A stretch of 64,000 nucleotides of DNA from Chloroflexota bacterium (GTDB lineage: Bacteria > Chloroflexota > UBA11872 > VXNJ01): the NCBI GenBank assembly GCA_009840625.1, contig VXNJ01000006.1, positions 44,125-108,124 on the forward strand, read 5' to 3'. Made by a program: the position numbers and the translations under genes. This document shows, in pieces, positions 1 through 7,885 of the stretch (positions are counted from its first letter, which is position 1; the number at the start of each line of letters is the position of its first letter). The notes under the pieces were generated by a model. That model was not told the origin of the DNA, ran no database searches, and saw nothing but the letters and a program-made list of their open reading frames with translations.

Positions 1-926
1 TTGACCGAGTTCTTCAGCATCCCGTCCTGGTGCAGTCCCGAGGAGTGGGCAAACGCGTTGGCGCCCACGATCGCCTTGTTGGGCGGCACCGGCATTCCCA
101 TCAGGTTGGAGACCAGCCGGGAGGTTCGATAGAACTCGCGCGCGTCGATTGCGGTATCGGCCGCGTAGAAGTCGCTGCGGGTGCGCAGGGCCATGACGAT
201 CTCTTCCAACGAAGCGTTGCCGGCCCGTTCGCCGACCCCGTTGATCGTGCATTCGACCTGGGCGACTCCCTGCATCACGCCGGCCAGCGAATTGGCGACC
301 GCATGGCCCAGGTCGTCATGGCAGTGCACCGAAACGATGACCTCGTCGATGCCAGGAACGTTTTCCATGCAATAGGCCACCAGCGACCCGAATTCGCCCG
401 GCATAGAGTAGCCGACCGTGTCGGGGATATTCACCACCGTCGCCCCGGCCGCGATCGCGGTGGCCAGCACCTGCACCAGATAGTCCGGATCGGTGCGGGT
501 GGCGTCCATGGTGGAGAACTCGACGTGCGGGCAGCGCCGGCGTGCCAGTTCGACCGTATTTCGGGTCAGCTCCACGACCTCTTCACGGGTCATGTTCAGC
601 TGGTTCTGGAGATGAACGTCGGAGGTTGAGATCACCGTGTGCAGCAGTGGCCGCTCGGCGTCTTGCAGCGCTTCCCAGGTGCGTTCGATCTGATAGTCGC
701 GGAACCCGGAGAGCGCCGCGATCTCGACGTCGCGCAACTCGCGCGACATCCTGGTTACGGCTTCGAAATCGCCGGGCGAGGTAGACGGGAATCCGGCTTC
801 GATGACCGTGACCCCGAGCCGCTCCAGTTGGCGGCCGACCTCCATTTTTTCTTCCAGCGTCAGCGCGCCGCCGGCTGCCTGCTCGCCGTCGCGCAATGTC
901 GTGTCGAAGATGCGAATTGTGCGCAT
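1..926 (-). CDS. leuA: 2-isopropylmalate synthase, 3' part beyond window
   Basis: Condenses acetyl-CoA with 2-ketoisovalerate in the first committed step of leucine synthesis. Reading the minus strand from the ATG at 924-926 gives a protein beginning [16 protein letters not shown], the HMGL/LeuA signature with the metal-binding Asp of DTTLRDGEQ. Further on it has [14 protein letters not shown] (metal-binding His pair) and [15 protein letters not shown], both typical of LeuA. The start is preceded by AGGAAG about 5 bases upstream. The window holds about 308 codons, so the C-terminal part, including the leucine-binding regulatory domain if present, lies outside. It is the last gene seen of an ilvB-ilvN-ilvC-leuA run and follows a putative leucine leader peptide. 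The identification is strong. Confidence 0.95.
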   Translation of the reverse strand, partial: MRTIRIFDTTLRDGEQAAGGALTLEEKMEVGRQLERLGVTVIEAGFPSTSPGDFEAVTRMSRELRDVEIAALSGFRDYQIERTWEALQDAERPLLHTVISTSDVHLQNQLNMTREEVVELTRNTVELARRRCPHVEFSTMDATRTDPDYLVQVLATAIAAGATVVNIPDTVGYSMPGEFGSLVAYCMENVPGIDEVIVSVHCHDDLGHAVANSLAGVMQGVAQVECTINGVGERAGNASLEEIVMALRTRSDFYAADTAIDAREFYRTSRLVSNLMGMPVPPNKAIVGANAFAHSSGLHQDGMLKNSV

Positions 927-1021
927 CTGCAGCTTCCTATCTCGTTCTCAGTCGGGTGTTTGGAGTTCCGCCGCTTTGGCTCCGGCTGTCCGGACCGCGT
1001 GCGGCGGCGACGCTTGCGGGT

Positions 1022-1117
1022 TCAGACCCCTCTGCCGGACCGGTCCGGCGAGGGGCCGCTAAGCGCGAGCAGTAGAGATAGGTGCGCTGGTGCAAGCGGC
1101 GTTCGGAAAAGCTGCAT
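1022..1117 (-). CDS. leuL: putative leucine attenuation leader peptide upstream of leuA
   Basis: A 31-codon ORF starting MQLFRTPLAPAHLSLLLALS and ending at a TGA. Seven of its first 19 codons are Leu. The dense run is CTA-TCT-CTA-CTG-CTC-GCG-CTT, which uses CTA and CTT, codons expected to be rare in such a GC-rich genome. The run ends about 6 bases before a very strong hairpin (1027-1055) that covers the end of the ORF. Such a peptide directly before leuA matches the known design of leucine attenuators. There is no clear Shine-Dalgarno. A TACAAT box ends five bases before the ATG, so the message may be leaderless. The function is inferred from sequence and position. Confidence 0.6.
   Translation of the reverse strand: MQLFRTPLAPAHLSLLLALSGPSPDRSGRGV
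1027..1055 (-). promoter_or_regulatory. attenuator-type hairpin before leuA
   Basis: A perfect 16-base palindrome, GCCGGACCGGTCCGGC (1034-1049), is extended by CCCCTC/GAGGGG outer arms (1027-1032 with 1050-1055, one bulged base). A second copy of CGGTCCGG (minus sense) lies downstream at 990-997 and could pair with the first arm instead, or form a small hairpin with 981-985. Mutually exclusive pairings of this kind are what ribosome-mediated attenuation needs. No T-tract follows, so it is not a classical intrinsic terminator. Confidence 0.55.
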
Positions 1118-1122
1118 GTGGA

Positions 1123-1152
1123 ATTGTAAGACCGCTGCGTATTGCTAGTCGC
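1123..1152 (-). promoter_or_regulatory. putative promoter for leucine leader and leuA
   Basis: On the minus strand the -10 box is TACAAT (1123-1128, 5/6 match). An 18-base spacer separates it from a weak -35, GCGACT (1147-1152). The -10 ends five bases before the leader ATG, so transcription would start at or near the ATG, giving a leaderless message. It overlaps the ilvC stop codon. The -35 is poor. Confidence 0.4.
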
Positions 1153-2146
1153 GACGGCCTTGCAGGTGCGGCATCATCCCGCGCAGCCGGGCGCCGACTT
1201 CTTCGAGCTGGCTTTCCTTGTCCTTCTGCCGCAGGGCCGAGTAGGCCGGCCGGCCGGCAACGTTTTCCAGGATCCAGCGGTTGGCAAACGTCCCATCCTG
1301 GATGTCGGCCAGGATTTCGCGCATCGCCTTGCGCGACTCCTCGGAAATCACCCGCGGACCGGAGACCAGGTCGCCGTATTCAGCCGTATCGGACACCGAG
1401 TAACGCATGTAGTCGATGCCGCCCTGGTACATCAGGTCCACGATCAGTTTCAGCTCGTGCAGGCACTCGAAGTAGGCCAGTTCGGGAGCATAGCCGGCTT
1501 CCACCAGCGTCTCGAACCCGGCCTTGACCAGGGCGGTGGTTCCGCCGCACAAGACTGCCTGTTCGCCGAAAAGGTCGGTTTCGGTCTCATCGCGGAACGT
1601 CGTCTCGATCAGGCCCGCTTTGGTGGCCCCGACGCCCTTGGCGTAGGCCATCGCCAGCTCGCGGGCGCGGCCGGTCGCGTCCTGGTGAATTGCAAAAAGC
1701 GCCGGCACGCCCACGCCGTCCTCGAACATGTCGCGGACGATGTGGCCGGGACCCTTGGGGGCGACCATTGCAACGTCCACGTTCTCGGGCGGGCGGACCT
1801 GGCCGTAGTGGATGTTGAACCCGTGCGCGAACATGAGCATGTCGCCGTCGGCCAGGTTGGGCTCGATCTCTTCGGCATATGCTTCGGGCGCGTTCTGGTC
1901 CGGCACCAGCACCATCGAGATGTCCGATGCGGCCACCGCCTCGGCGGTCGGCAGCACCAGCAGGTCGGCGCTTTCGGCCCGACCCCAGGACGAAGAGCCT
2001 TCGCGCAGGCCGATGACCACGTCCAGCCCCGAGTCCTTCAGGTTCAGCGAGTGGGCATGACCCTGGCTTCCATAGCCGATGACGGCAATCTTCTTGCCGG
2101 TCAATTCGCCCAGATCGGCATCGTCGTCGTAGTAAACATCAACCAT
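1145..2146 (-). CDS. ilvC: ketol-acid reductoisomerase
   Basis: Isomerises and reduces acetolactate or acetohydroxybutyrate to the dihydroxy-acids of valine and isoleucine synthesis, using Mg2+ and NAD(P)H. The 333-residue length fits class I KARI. The N-terminal Rossmann motif [17 protein letters not shown] is at about 24-40, followed by GLREGSSSW in the loop that reads the cofactor phosphate. [10 protein letters not shown] and PKGPGHIVR follow. The C-terminal knotted domain contains [10 protein letters not shown] and the metal-binding region [17 protein letters not shown]. The start ATG lies 2 bases after the ilvN stop, so the two are probably translationally coupled. Confidence 0.97.
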   Translation of the reverse strand: MVDVYYDDDADLGELTGKKIAVIGYGSQGHAHSLNLKDSGLDVVIGLREGSSSWGRAESADLLVLPTAEAVAASDISMVLVPDQNAPEAYAEEIEPNLADGDMLMFAHGFNIHYGQVRPPENVDVAMVAPKGPGHIVRDMFEDGVGVPALFAIHQDATGRARELAMAYAKGVGATKAGLIETTFRDETETDLFGEQAVLCGGTTALVKAGFETLVEAGYAPELAYFECLHELKLIVDLMYQGGIDYMRYSVSDTAEYGDLVSGPRVISEESRKAMREILADIQDGTFANRWILENVAGRPAYSALRQKDKESQLEEVGARLRGMMPHLQGRRD

Positions 2147-2148
2147 AG

Positions 2149-2706
2149 TCAGTAACTCGTCCCTTGTCCGTTGTGGGATTTTTGGGCTTCCTCAACCGGC
2201 GCCGAGATGATCTTCTCGCCGCGCGACATCGCCACCGCTCCGGTCCGGGCCAGTTCCATTACGCCGAAATCATTTGCGACCCGCAGGAACCGGTCGATCG
2301 AATACGGTGACGCGGTCAATTCGATCATCACGTAATTGCGGCCGACGTCGTCTACCCGGCCGCCGAATACCTGGGCCAAGCCGATCACCTCGGCGCGATT
2401 CGAGCTGTTGGTGGCGATGCGGATGAGCGCCACCTCTTTGAGCACCGCGCTGCCCGCGGCCAGATCGAAGACCTTCAAGACCTCGATCACCTTGTAGAGC
2501 TGCTTTTCTACCTGCTTGACTTCGCGGGCGTCGCCCTCGACGACGATGGTCATCCGCGAGACTCCGGGCCGCTCCGAGTGTCCAACGACCAGCGAGGCGA
2601 TGTTGAAGTTGCGGCGCCGCAACACCATCGAGACCTTGGCCAGGACGCCGGGGCGGTCCTGGACATATGCCACGACGGTGGTCAGCCGTTTCGACTTCTC
2701 TTCCAT
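2149..2706 (-). CDS. ilvN: acetolactate synthase small (regulatory) subunit
   Basis: Regulatory subunit that activates the catalytic subunit and gives valine feedback inhibition. The 185-residue protein has an N-terminal ACT domain: [20 protein letters not shown] with [12 protein letters not shown], the classic valine-binding ACT segment of IlvN/IlvH. The C-terminal ALS_ss_C domain follows at about 85-165 ([21 protein letters not shown] and onward). It sits 5 bases after the ilvB stop and 2 bases before ilvC, which is the standard ilvBNC order. Confidence 0.96.
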   Translation of the reverse strand: MEEKSKRLTTVVAYVQDRPGVLAKVSMVLRRRNFNIASLVVGHSERPGVSRMTIVVEGDAREVKQVEKQLYKVIEVLKVFDLAAGSAVLKEVALIRIATNSSNRAEVIGLAQVFGGRVDDVGRNYVMIELTASPYSIDRFLRVANDFGVMELARTGAVAMSRGEKIISAPVEEAQKSHNGQGTSY

Positions 2707-2711
2707 CGGGA

Positions 2712-4391
2712 TCAGGCCTCCACGGTCTCGCCGAGCGACGCGCCGGGAACGACCATCGGCATGCAGTCCTCGAATTCATCCACCAGGAAATCGATCACGA
2801 CCGGGCCGTCGATCGAGCGCGCTTCGGCGATGGCGTCGTCGGCTTCGGCCTGGGTGGCGGCCCGCAGGCCGGTAATGCCGTAGGCCTCGGCGACTTTCTC
2901 GAAGGGCGGGTTGGCAAGCCGCGCGCCCAGCAGGCGGCCGTCGTAAAAGCGGTTCTGCCATTGCCTGATCATGCCCAGGTGGCCGTTGTTCATCACCCCG
3001 ACCTTGACCGGGATCTGGTACTCGGCCAGGGTCGCAAATTCCTGGATGTTTATCTGCAGCCCGCCGTCGCCGGTGACGCACCAGACTTCGTCTTCGGGGC
3101 ACGCCACCGCCACTCCCAGGGCCGCCGGCAGGGCGTACCCCATCGGTCCGGTTCCGCCCGCCGAGAAGAAGTGCAGCGGGTGGTCGTAGAAGAAGTTCTG
3201 CGAGGCCCACATCTGGTTCTGCCCGACGTCGGCTATCACCTTGGCCTTCCCGCCGGAATGCTCGTAGATCTTGCGGACCATGTGCTGGGGCAGCAGGTTT
3301 TCCGACTGCGGCGGGTCGTGGGACGGATGGTCGGCTTTCAGTTGGGCCAGGTGCTTGAGCCAGAGTCCGTGCTCGGGCGGGCGGGCGTTCTGGTTCAGCA
3401 GCGCCAAGGTGGCCTTGGCGTCGCCCACGATCGGGACCTCGGTCGGGACGATCTTGCCGATCTCGGCCGGATCGACGTCGATGTGGATGATCTTGGCCTG
3501 GGGTGCGAAATCCGCGACCCGTCCAGTGACGCGGTCGTCGAAGCGACAGCCGATGCCGATGATCAGGTCGCAGTCGTGGACGGCCATGTTGGCGTAGTAC
3601 ATCCCGTGCATGCCCATCATTCCCAGCGACAGCTCGTGCCGCTCGGGGAAGCAGCCGACCCCGTGCAGGGTGGTGATGACCGGAAGCCGGTTCTTGGTCG
3701 CCAGTTCGAACAACTCGTCCCAGGCGCCGGAGATGGCCACGCCGTGCCCGGCCATGATCACCGGTCGCTTGGACGCGGCGATCAGGTCCGCCGCGCGCCG
3801 GACCATCATCTTGTGTCCGGCCCCGGCGGGACGATACCCGGCGACCTTGACCGATTCGGGGGTCGGCGCCTTGGTCTCGGCCAGGAACACGTCCTTGGGA
3901 ATATCGATATGCACCGGGCCCGGGCGTCCCGAGCGCGCCAGGTAGAACGCCTCTTTCATGATGTACGGCAGTTCGTCCGGATCGGTGACCAGGTAGTTCT
4001 GCTTGGTGACCGGAATCGAGCAGCCGGTGGCGTCGGTCTCCTGGAACGCATCGGTTCCGATGAACTCGCGCGCGACCTGGCCGGTAATGAAGACGACCGG
4101 CACCGAGTCCATCTGCGCGGAGGCCATCGAGGTGACGAAATTGGTCGCGCCGGGACCGGAGGTCGAGGTCGCAACCCCCACCTGGTTGCGGGCCCGCGCA
4201 TATCCGTCGGCGGCAAAGCCGGCGCCTTGTTCGTGGCGCATCAGGTAATGGCGGATCTGGGGGTAGTGGTAAAGGGCGTCGTAGAAAGGCAGGCTGGCGC
4301 CGCCCGGCATGCCGAAGATGGCATCGACGCCTTCCTCGACCATCACGTCGCACACGACCTGGCCGCCGGTGCGAGATTGCGTCGATTTCAT
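2712..4391 (-). CDS. ilvB: acetolactate synthase large (catalytic) subunit
   Basis: ThDP- and FAD-dependent condensation of two pyruvates, or pyruvate plus 2-ketobutyrate, the first step to Val, Leu and Ile. The 559-residue protein starts MKSTQSRTGGQVVCDVMVEE. The N-terminal ThDP_N domain carries the catalytic Glu in MRHEQGAGFAADGYARA (about 53-69). The central FAD domain contains RFDDRVTG. The C-terminal domain has the ThDP/Mg2+ motif VTGDGGLQINIQEFATLAEY and NNGHLGMIRQWQ. AAGGA lies about 10 bases before the ATG. It is preceded by a long leader with a Val-rich mini-ORF. Biosynthetic ALS is much likelier than catabolic AlsS because of its neighbours. Confidence 0.97.
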   Translation of the reverse strand: MKSTQSRTGGQVVCDVMVEEGVDAIFGMPGGASLPFYDALYHYPQIRHYLMRHEQGAGFAADGYARARNQVGVATSTSGPGATNFVTSMASAQMDSVPVVFITGQVAREFIGTDAFQETDATGCSIPVTKQNYLVTDPDELPYIMKEAFYLARSGRPGPVHIDIPKDVFLAETKAPTPESVKVAGYRPAGAGHKMMVRRAADLIAASKRPVIMAGHGVAISGAWDELFELATKNRLPVITTLHGVGCFPERHELSLGMMGMHGMYYANMAVHDCDLIIGIGCRFDDRVTGRVADFAPQAKIIHIDVDPAEIGKIVPTEVPIVGDAKATLALLNQNARPPEHGLWLKHLAQLKADHPSHDPPQSENLLPQHMVRKIYEHSGGKAKVIADVGQNQMWASQNFFYDHPLHFFSAGGTGPMGYALPAALGVAVACPEDEVWCVTGDGGLQINIQEFATLAEYQIPVKVGVMNNGHLGMIRQWQNRFYDGRLLGARLANPPFEKVAEAYGITGLRAATQAEADDAIAEARSIDGPVVIDFLVDEFEDCMPMVVPGASLGETVEA

Positions 4392-4465
4392 CGCTGGAAA
4401 GTCCTTATCGGGTCTGAATAGAGATTGGGGGAGGGGTTGCGCGGAAGCGCGGGTTTTCTGGTTTT

Positions 4466-4500
4466 CGAGAGCTGCCGGCTAGATTGCCAGGGCGCTCTCG
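4466..4500 (-). promoter_or_regulatory. attenuator-type hairpin before ilvB
   Basis: In minus-strand sense CGAGAGC (4494-4500) pairs perfectly with GCTCTCG (4466-4472). The loop holds the end of the putative leader ORF and a GCC/GGC inner pairing. The stem begins about 5 bases after the last Val codon cluster of the leader, the same spacing seen in the leuA leader. Downstream are A-rich stretches and a GCGC-TTCC-GCGC mini-stem (4440-4454 region). No T-tract is seen. Confidence 0.45.
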
Positions 4501-4601
4501 CCCCGTACCGCTACCACTACCGACCACCCCGCAATGAGCGTGCGGGTGCGGATTTGGGCGAGTTCACCGATCGGGAACCGCGTATGGCAGGTTGCGCGCA
4601 C
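4479..4601 (-). CDS. putative branched-chain leader peptide upstream of ilvB
   Basis: A 40-codon ORF begins with GTG at 4599-4601, with GGAAG about 9 bases upstream. It ends in WSVVVAVRGESALAI. The Val run is read by GTA-GTG-GTA-GCG-GTA, using GTA three times although GTA should be scarce in this GC-rich genome. The C-terminus adds Leu and Ile codons just before the stop. Val/Leu/Ile-rich leaders before ilvB are established attenuators in actinobacteria and enterobacteria. Its place between the gene and a perfect 7-bp stem supports the same role here. This is inference from codons and geometry. Confidence 0.5.
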   Translation of the reverse strand: MRATCHTRFPIGELAQIRTRTLIAGWSVVVAVRGESALAI

Positions 4602-4708
4602 GGCGCTGCTTCCGGTCAATTTGATCCTGATAAGGGGATGATCCGCGAACTATCGCGGCGCCCAAATTTTAATTGCCAGGAAGAAATCGGGGCGGGCCGC
4701 CCCAAAAT

Positions 4709-5431
4709 TCAGGACGGCAGCTCGATTTCCTGGCCGGGCTCGAGTTCCAGGACCTTGGGTTTGGATGCTCCACCCAGGCCTTCGACCAAGGCATCGGCGT
4801 CCTGGGCCAGCAGCGGAAAGGTGCGGTAGTGGCAGGGGACAACGTAGCCGCAGCCGAGCATGCGCGCCGCTCGCGCGGCGTGACGGCCGTCCATCGTGAA
4901 GTGCCCGCCTATCGGCAACACCGCCAGCTGCGGACGGTAGAGTTCGCCGATCAGCGTCATGTCGCCGAACAACGCGGTATCGCCGGCAAAGTAGACCGAT
5001 CGCCCGTCCTCCAGGACGATCACGTATCCCACCGGGATGCCGGCGTTTTCAATACGGTCGCCCACACGCAGCGAGGTCGTGTGCTTGGCCTCCACCATGC
5101 TGACCGACACTCCGCCCACCGCGACCGTACCGCCGAGATTCATTCCGACCGCACGCTCTTCCGGCAGTCCCAACTCGGCTAGCGCCCAGACGGCTTCGAG
5201 CACCGCCACAACCCTGGCCCCGGGGTTGGCGGCGGCGGTGGAGAGCAGATCGGCGACGTGATCGTCGTGTCCATGCGTGATGAGGATCGCGTCGATTCCT
5301 TCCTGGACGTGCTCGTCGGCCGGGCAGGTGGGATTGCCGGCCAGCCAGGGGTCGATCAGGATCGACCGGCCCTCGGGCGAAGTGAGACGAAACGTTCCGT
5401 GGCCAAGCCACTTCAAACGTGCAGAGTCCAT
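4709..5431 (-). CDS. UPF0173-type metal-dependent hydrolase (metallo-beta-lactamase fold)
   Basis: The 240-residue protein has the metallo-beta-lactamase fold. It opens with KWLGHGTFRLTSPEGRSILIDPWLAGN, characteristic of the UPF0173/YtkL family. The zinc-binding HxHxDH motif is ITHGHDDHVAD at about 52-62. Later metal ligands are likely in YFAGDTALFGDM and in the GGHFTMDG and VVPCHYRTFP segments. The substrate is unknown for the family. It is transcribed in the same direction as the ilv genes but separated from them by the ilv leader region, so it is probably a separate unit that ends just upstream of that leader. Confidence 0.85.
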   Translation of the reverse strand: MDSARLKWLGHGTFRLTSPEGRSILIDPWLAGNPTCPADEHVQEGIDAILITHGHDDHVADLLSTAAANPGARVVAVLEAVWALAELGLPEERAVGMNLGGTVAVGGVSVSMVEAKHTTSLRVGDRIENAGIPVGYVIVLEDGRSVYFAGDTALFGDMTLIGELYRPQLAVLPIGGHFTMDGRHAARAARMLGCGYVVPCHYRTFPLLAQDADALVEGLGGASKPKVLELEPGQEIELPS

Positions 5432-5534
5432 GTTGCTAGTCCGGCGCCAATCGGGGAACGCGCACCAATACCATTAGAAAGTAGCCGTTTCCAGCAGAAC
5501 CAAGCTCGATTCTTCCCGGCCGCCGGGGAACGCC

Positions 5535-6233
5535 ATGCACACCTGGCTTGAATCAGAACACCGCATGCACTTGACCGGCGGTGACTCCAACCGCCGCGTG
5601 CAGGTGCTGGTGGCGTTGGCGATGGCCCTGCTGGTGGCGCTGCAGGCCCAGGAACTGAACATCTTCACGGTGACCCTTGTTGGCGGTTTCGTTGTCTGGA
5701 TCCTCACCCTGGTGATCCGGCGCAACGTCGAAGTGGTTTTCGACCGCCAGTTCAAGATCGTCGTCATCCGCCAACACGACCTTTTCGGTTGGTTTTCGTT
5801 TCGCGACGAGGTCTTTGAGTTCTCGCAGCTGGAGGCGATTCCGGTGGTCTCGCGGCGGCGCTACGTGGCATTCGGGGCCGAGACCCTGTGGTTGCTGGGA
5901 ATCAAATTCTTCGCTGAGGATTTCATCGCGGTCGGCACCGTGCACGGCGAGGCGCGGCAGATCGAAGACGTGCTGGCCGAAATCGGTCAGTTCCTCAACC
6001 AGCCGCTGGCCCAGGATTCTTTCGAAGCCGGATCGCGGCTGAATTCAGGACCGCAGAGCCTGGTTGCCGAGATTCTTGATTCGGAAGCTACCGTTCGGCT
6101 CGGTCAGGCCGCCTGCCTGGCGATGATCCTGCTCTCGCTCTACGCCGCCCCAGGAATGGCCATTTACTACCTGATCGCACTGGTGCTGGGGACCTGGTTC
6201 GACTGGTTGGCGCGGCGCTCCGATCGAGCCTGA
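5535..6233 (+). CDS. hypothetical membrane protein
   Basis: I do not recognise this 232-residue protein. It has two hydrophobic N-terminal segments (about 22-36 and 42-62: ALAMALLVALQAQ, then FTVTLVGGFVVWILTLVI). A soluble middle follows, with a beta-rich stretch (VEVVFDRQFKIVVIRQHDLFGW) that resembles bacterial PH-like membrane proteins. One or two hydrophobic segments lie near the C-terminus (about 195-225). The ATG at 5535 has GGGGA 5 bases upstream; an alternative in-frame ATG lies ten codons on. It stands alone, divergent from the hydrolase gene. Confidence 0.7.
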   Translation: MHTWLESEHRMHLTGGDSNRRVQVLVALAMALLVALQAQELNIFTVTLVGGFVVWILTLVIRRNVEVVFDRQFKIVVIRQHDLFGWFSFRDEVFEFSQLEAIPVVSRRRYVAFGAETLWLLGIKFFAEDFIAVGTVHGEARQIEDVLAEIGQFLNQPLAQDSFEAGSRLNSGPQSLVAEILDSEATVRLGQAACLAMILLSLYAAPGMAIYYLIALVLGTWFDWLARRSDRA

Positions 6234-6283
6234 GCAAGGCAAATTAGAAACGATTCGTTGACCGGCCCGATCGCCGTTCAGGG

Positions 6284-6301
6284 CCCGCATTGCGATGCGG
6301 G
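6284..6301 (+). terminator. stem-loop after membrane protein gene
   Basis: CCCGCAT-TGCG-ATGCGGG forms a perfect 7-bp stem with a 4-base loop, about 50 bases after the stop of the upstream gene. No T-tract follows, so it could be a weak terminator or an mRNA-stabilising stem. Confidence 0.3.
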
Positions 6302-6454
6302 TGCTGGCGACAACCGCTTTCGCCCGCACTCAAAGTTCTACCGCAGCGGCTCACTCGGAGCGGACAGTGAGAGGGGTTTGAATCGCCGCTGGATCGACCC
6401 AATCGCTGGATCTCGCCGAATCGGCAGAATTCCCAGCCAAATGGTTCTCGACAA

Positions 6455-7813
6455 GTGAGTCCAAAGCTCGGACGCTGGACGGGGGTCGGCGTAGTCGTAG
6501 CACTTATCCTGGTTACCACCGCTCTCACCACGCTGGTCAATCAGGCCTTCTTCGCGCCAACCGATGCCGGTGCGGCCGCACCCCCACAGGTCGATTCGCT
6601 TCCCGATTCCGGGCATGCCGAAGACGATCCCCGAGCGGTTGAAGCAGCGGCGGACCCGGTTGCGACTGAACCAAGCGCCCCGACAGCTGCTTCGGGCTTG
6701 ACCGCCGCGGCGGATGCGACGGCAGACTCCGGTGAATCCGGAATCGCCATGGGGGCAGCCGGTGATGAGGAGTCCGACGCAATGGAACCGGAGCCGGGCG
6801 CCGGTGAGATTGCACCCAGCATCGGGACGGCCGATGCCGGTCGCTCCCACCCCTCCCATACCGAATCGCCGGAACCTGCGCCGACGCTGTGCGTGGTCGC
6901 CGACGGGGATCCAGAAAAGCTGTATTGGAAATTCGTCGAGTTTCACGCCGAACGGGCAGCCGATATCGTCGGCGTGCATCTGGATTACGCGACCCACCCT
7001 GAAGCCGCCGCAAGGGTTCAGGCGATTGAGGAGTGCGTCCGGAGCGGCGCGCCGATGATCCTGGCCACCCTGGCCGACCCCCAAGAAATCGTTCCGGCGA
7101 TGCGCGCGGCGGCCGAACTGGGCGTGCGGATCGCCAGTTTCGGCGCGGGGGCCGAGCACGCGGACGATGCCGGTTCGCTAATCCACGTCTCGATTGACGA
7201 CGCGGCGGCCGCTCGCCGCGCGGCCGATCAATTCACCTCCGCCGGAGTGTCCGGTGCAGTGCTCTGCTTGATCCCCAACGGCGTCGAAGAGTCTCGCCGT
7301 CACATCTGCGATGAACTCCGATTGACTTTCACGGGCGGAGCAGTCGATGCGCATCAGCTCGCCGCAACCGATCCGGGCAGGCAGATTGAGGATTTGTTGG
7401 CGGCCGCGCCGCAAACTGCCGGACTGCTGGTGCTTGAGGCCGATCTTCTGCCGCACGCAATTGAGGCGATGGCCAACGCCCAAATCGCGCCCGTGCTGGG
7501 TTCGATCGGCGAATTCCCGTTAAACAAGCTCCCGTTTGACCAGCGCGATCAGATAGCTTTCACGGTGATGGACCTAGCCCGATTCGAGATTTTGTTGGCC
7601 GCCGCCGCACTGCGGCTGATGCACACCTACCACCCGAACGCTAGGTTTTTCGAAGGGGCCATGATTTTCGAAGGCCAACCGAACGTCCACACCGGCGGGC
7701 CGCGCGGTGGCCACGAAAGACCAGCCAGCGGCGTGGAACCCGCACCAGGAAGCGACGGCCACGACCACAGCCACGACCACGTTGACGGGGAGGGTGGCGA
7801 AGACCACCACTGA
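6455..7813 (+). CDS. membrane-anchored periplasmic-binding-like protein with His-rich tail
   Basis: A 452-residue protein with a GTG start. An N-terminal hydrophobic anchor (about 8-28, GVGVVVALILVTTALTTLV) is followed by a long Ala/Asp/Glu/Pro-rich low-complexity linker (about 35-140). A domain resembling LacI-type/ribose-binding periplasmic proteins then runs from about 145 to 405. Typical elements are repeated loss-of-sugar-style alpha/beta units such as DIVGVHLDYATHPEAAARVQ, GVRIASFGAGAEHADDAGS and VHVSIDD-like strands. The tail is strikingly rich in His and Asp (DGHDHSHDHVDGEGGEDHH), a likely metal-binding segment. No transporter genes adjoin it. Sugar or metal binding is unproven. Confidence 0.65.
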   Translation: MSPKLGRWTGVGVVVALILVTTALTTLVNQAFFAPTDAGAAAPPQVDSLPDSGHAEDDPRAVEAAADPVATEPSAPTAASGLTAAADATADSGESGIAMGAAGDEESDAMEPEPGAGEIAPSIGTADAGRSHPSHTESPEPAPTLCVVADGDPEKLYWKFVEFHAERAADIVGVHLDYATHPEAAARVQAIEECVRSGAPMILATLADPQEIVPAMRAAAELGVRIASFGAGAEHADDAGSLIHVSIDDAAAARRAADQFTSAGVSGAVLCLIPNGVEESRRHICDELRLTFTGGAVDAHQLAATDPGRQIEDLLAAAPQTAGLLVLEADLLPHAIEAMANAQIAPVLGSIGEFPLNKLPFDQRDQIAFTVMDLARFEILLAAAALRLMHTYHPNARFFEGAMIFEGQPNVHTGGPRGGHERPASGVEPAPGSDGHDHSHDHVDGEGGEDHH

Positions 7814-7885
7814 ACCGCAACCCCGGCTCTTGAGAAACGGTGGCGGCGGTCGCTTGAGTTCCGGCCTGAGCCGGGGATGGGCTGG

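Noticed and set aside
2667..4421. A 584-codon ORF on the plus strand opposite ilvB
   Set aside because: Exactly antisense to a clear acetolactate synthase; His/Gly/Arg-rich shadow typical of a GC-rich genome.
4392..4708. A T-box riboswitch before ilvB
   Set aside because: No T-box consensus or specifier-loop arrangement seen; the Val-rich mini-ORF explains the leader better.
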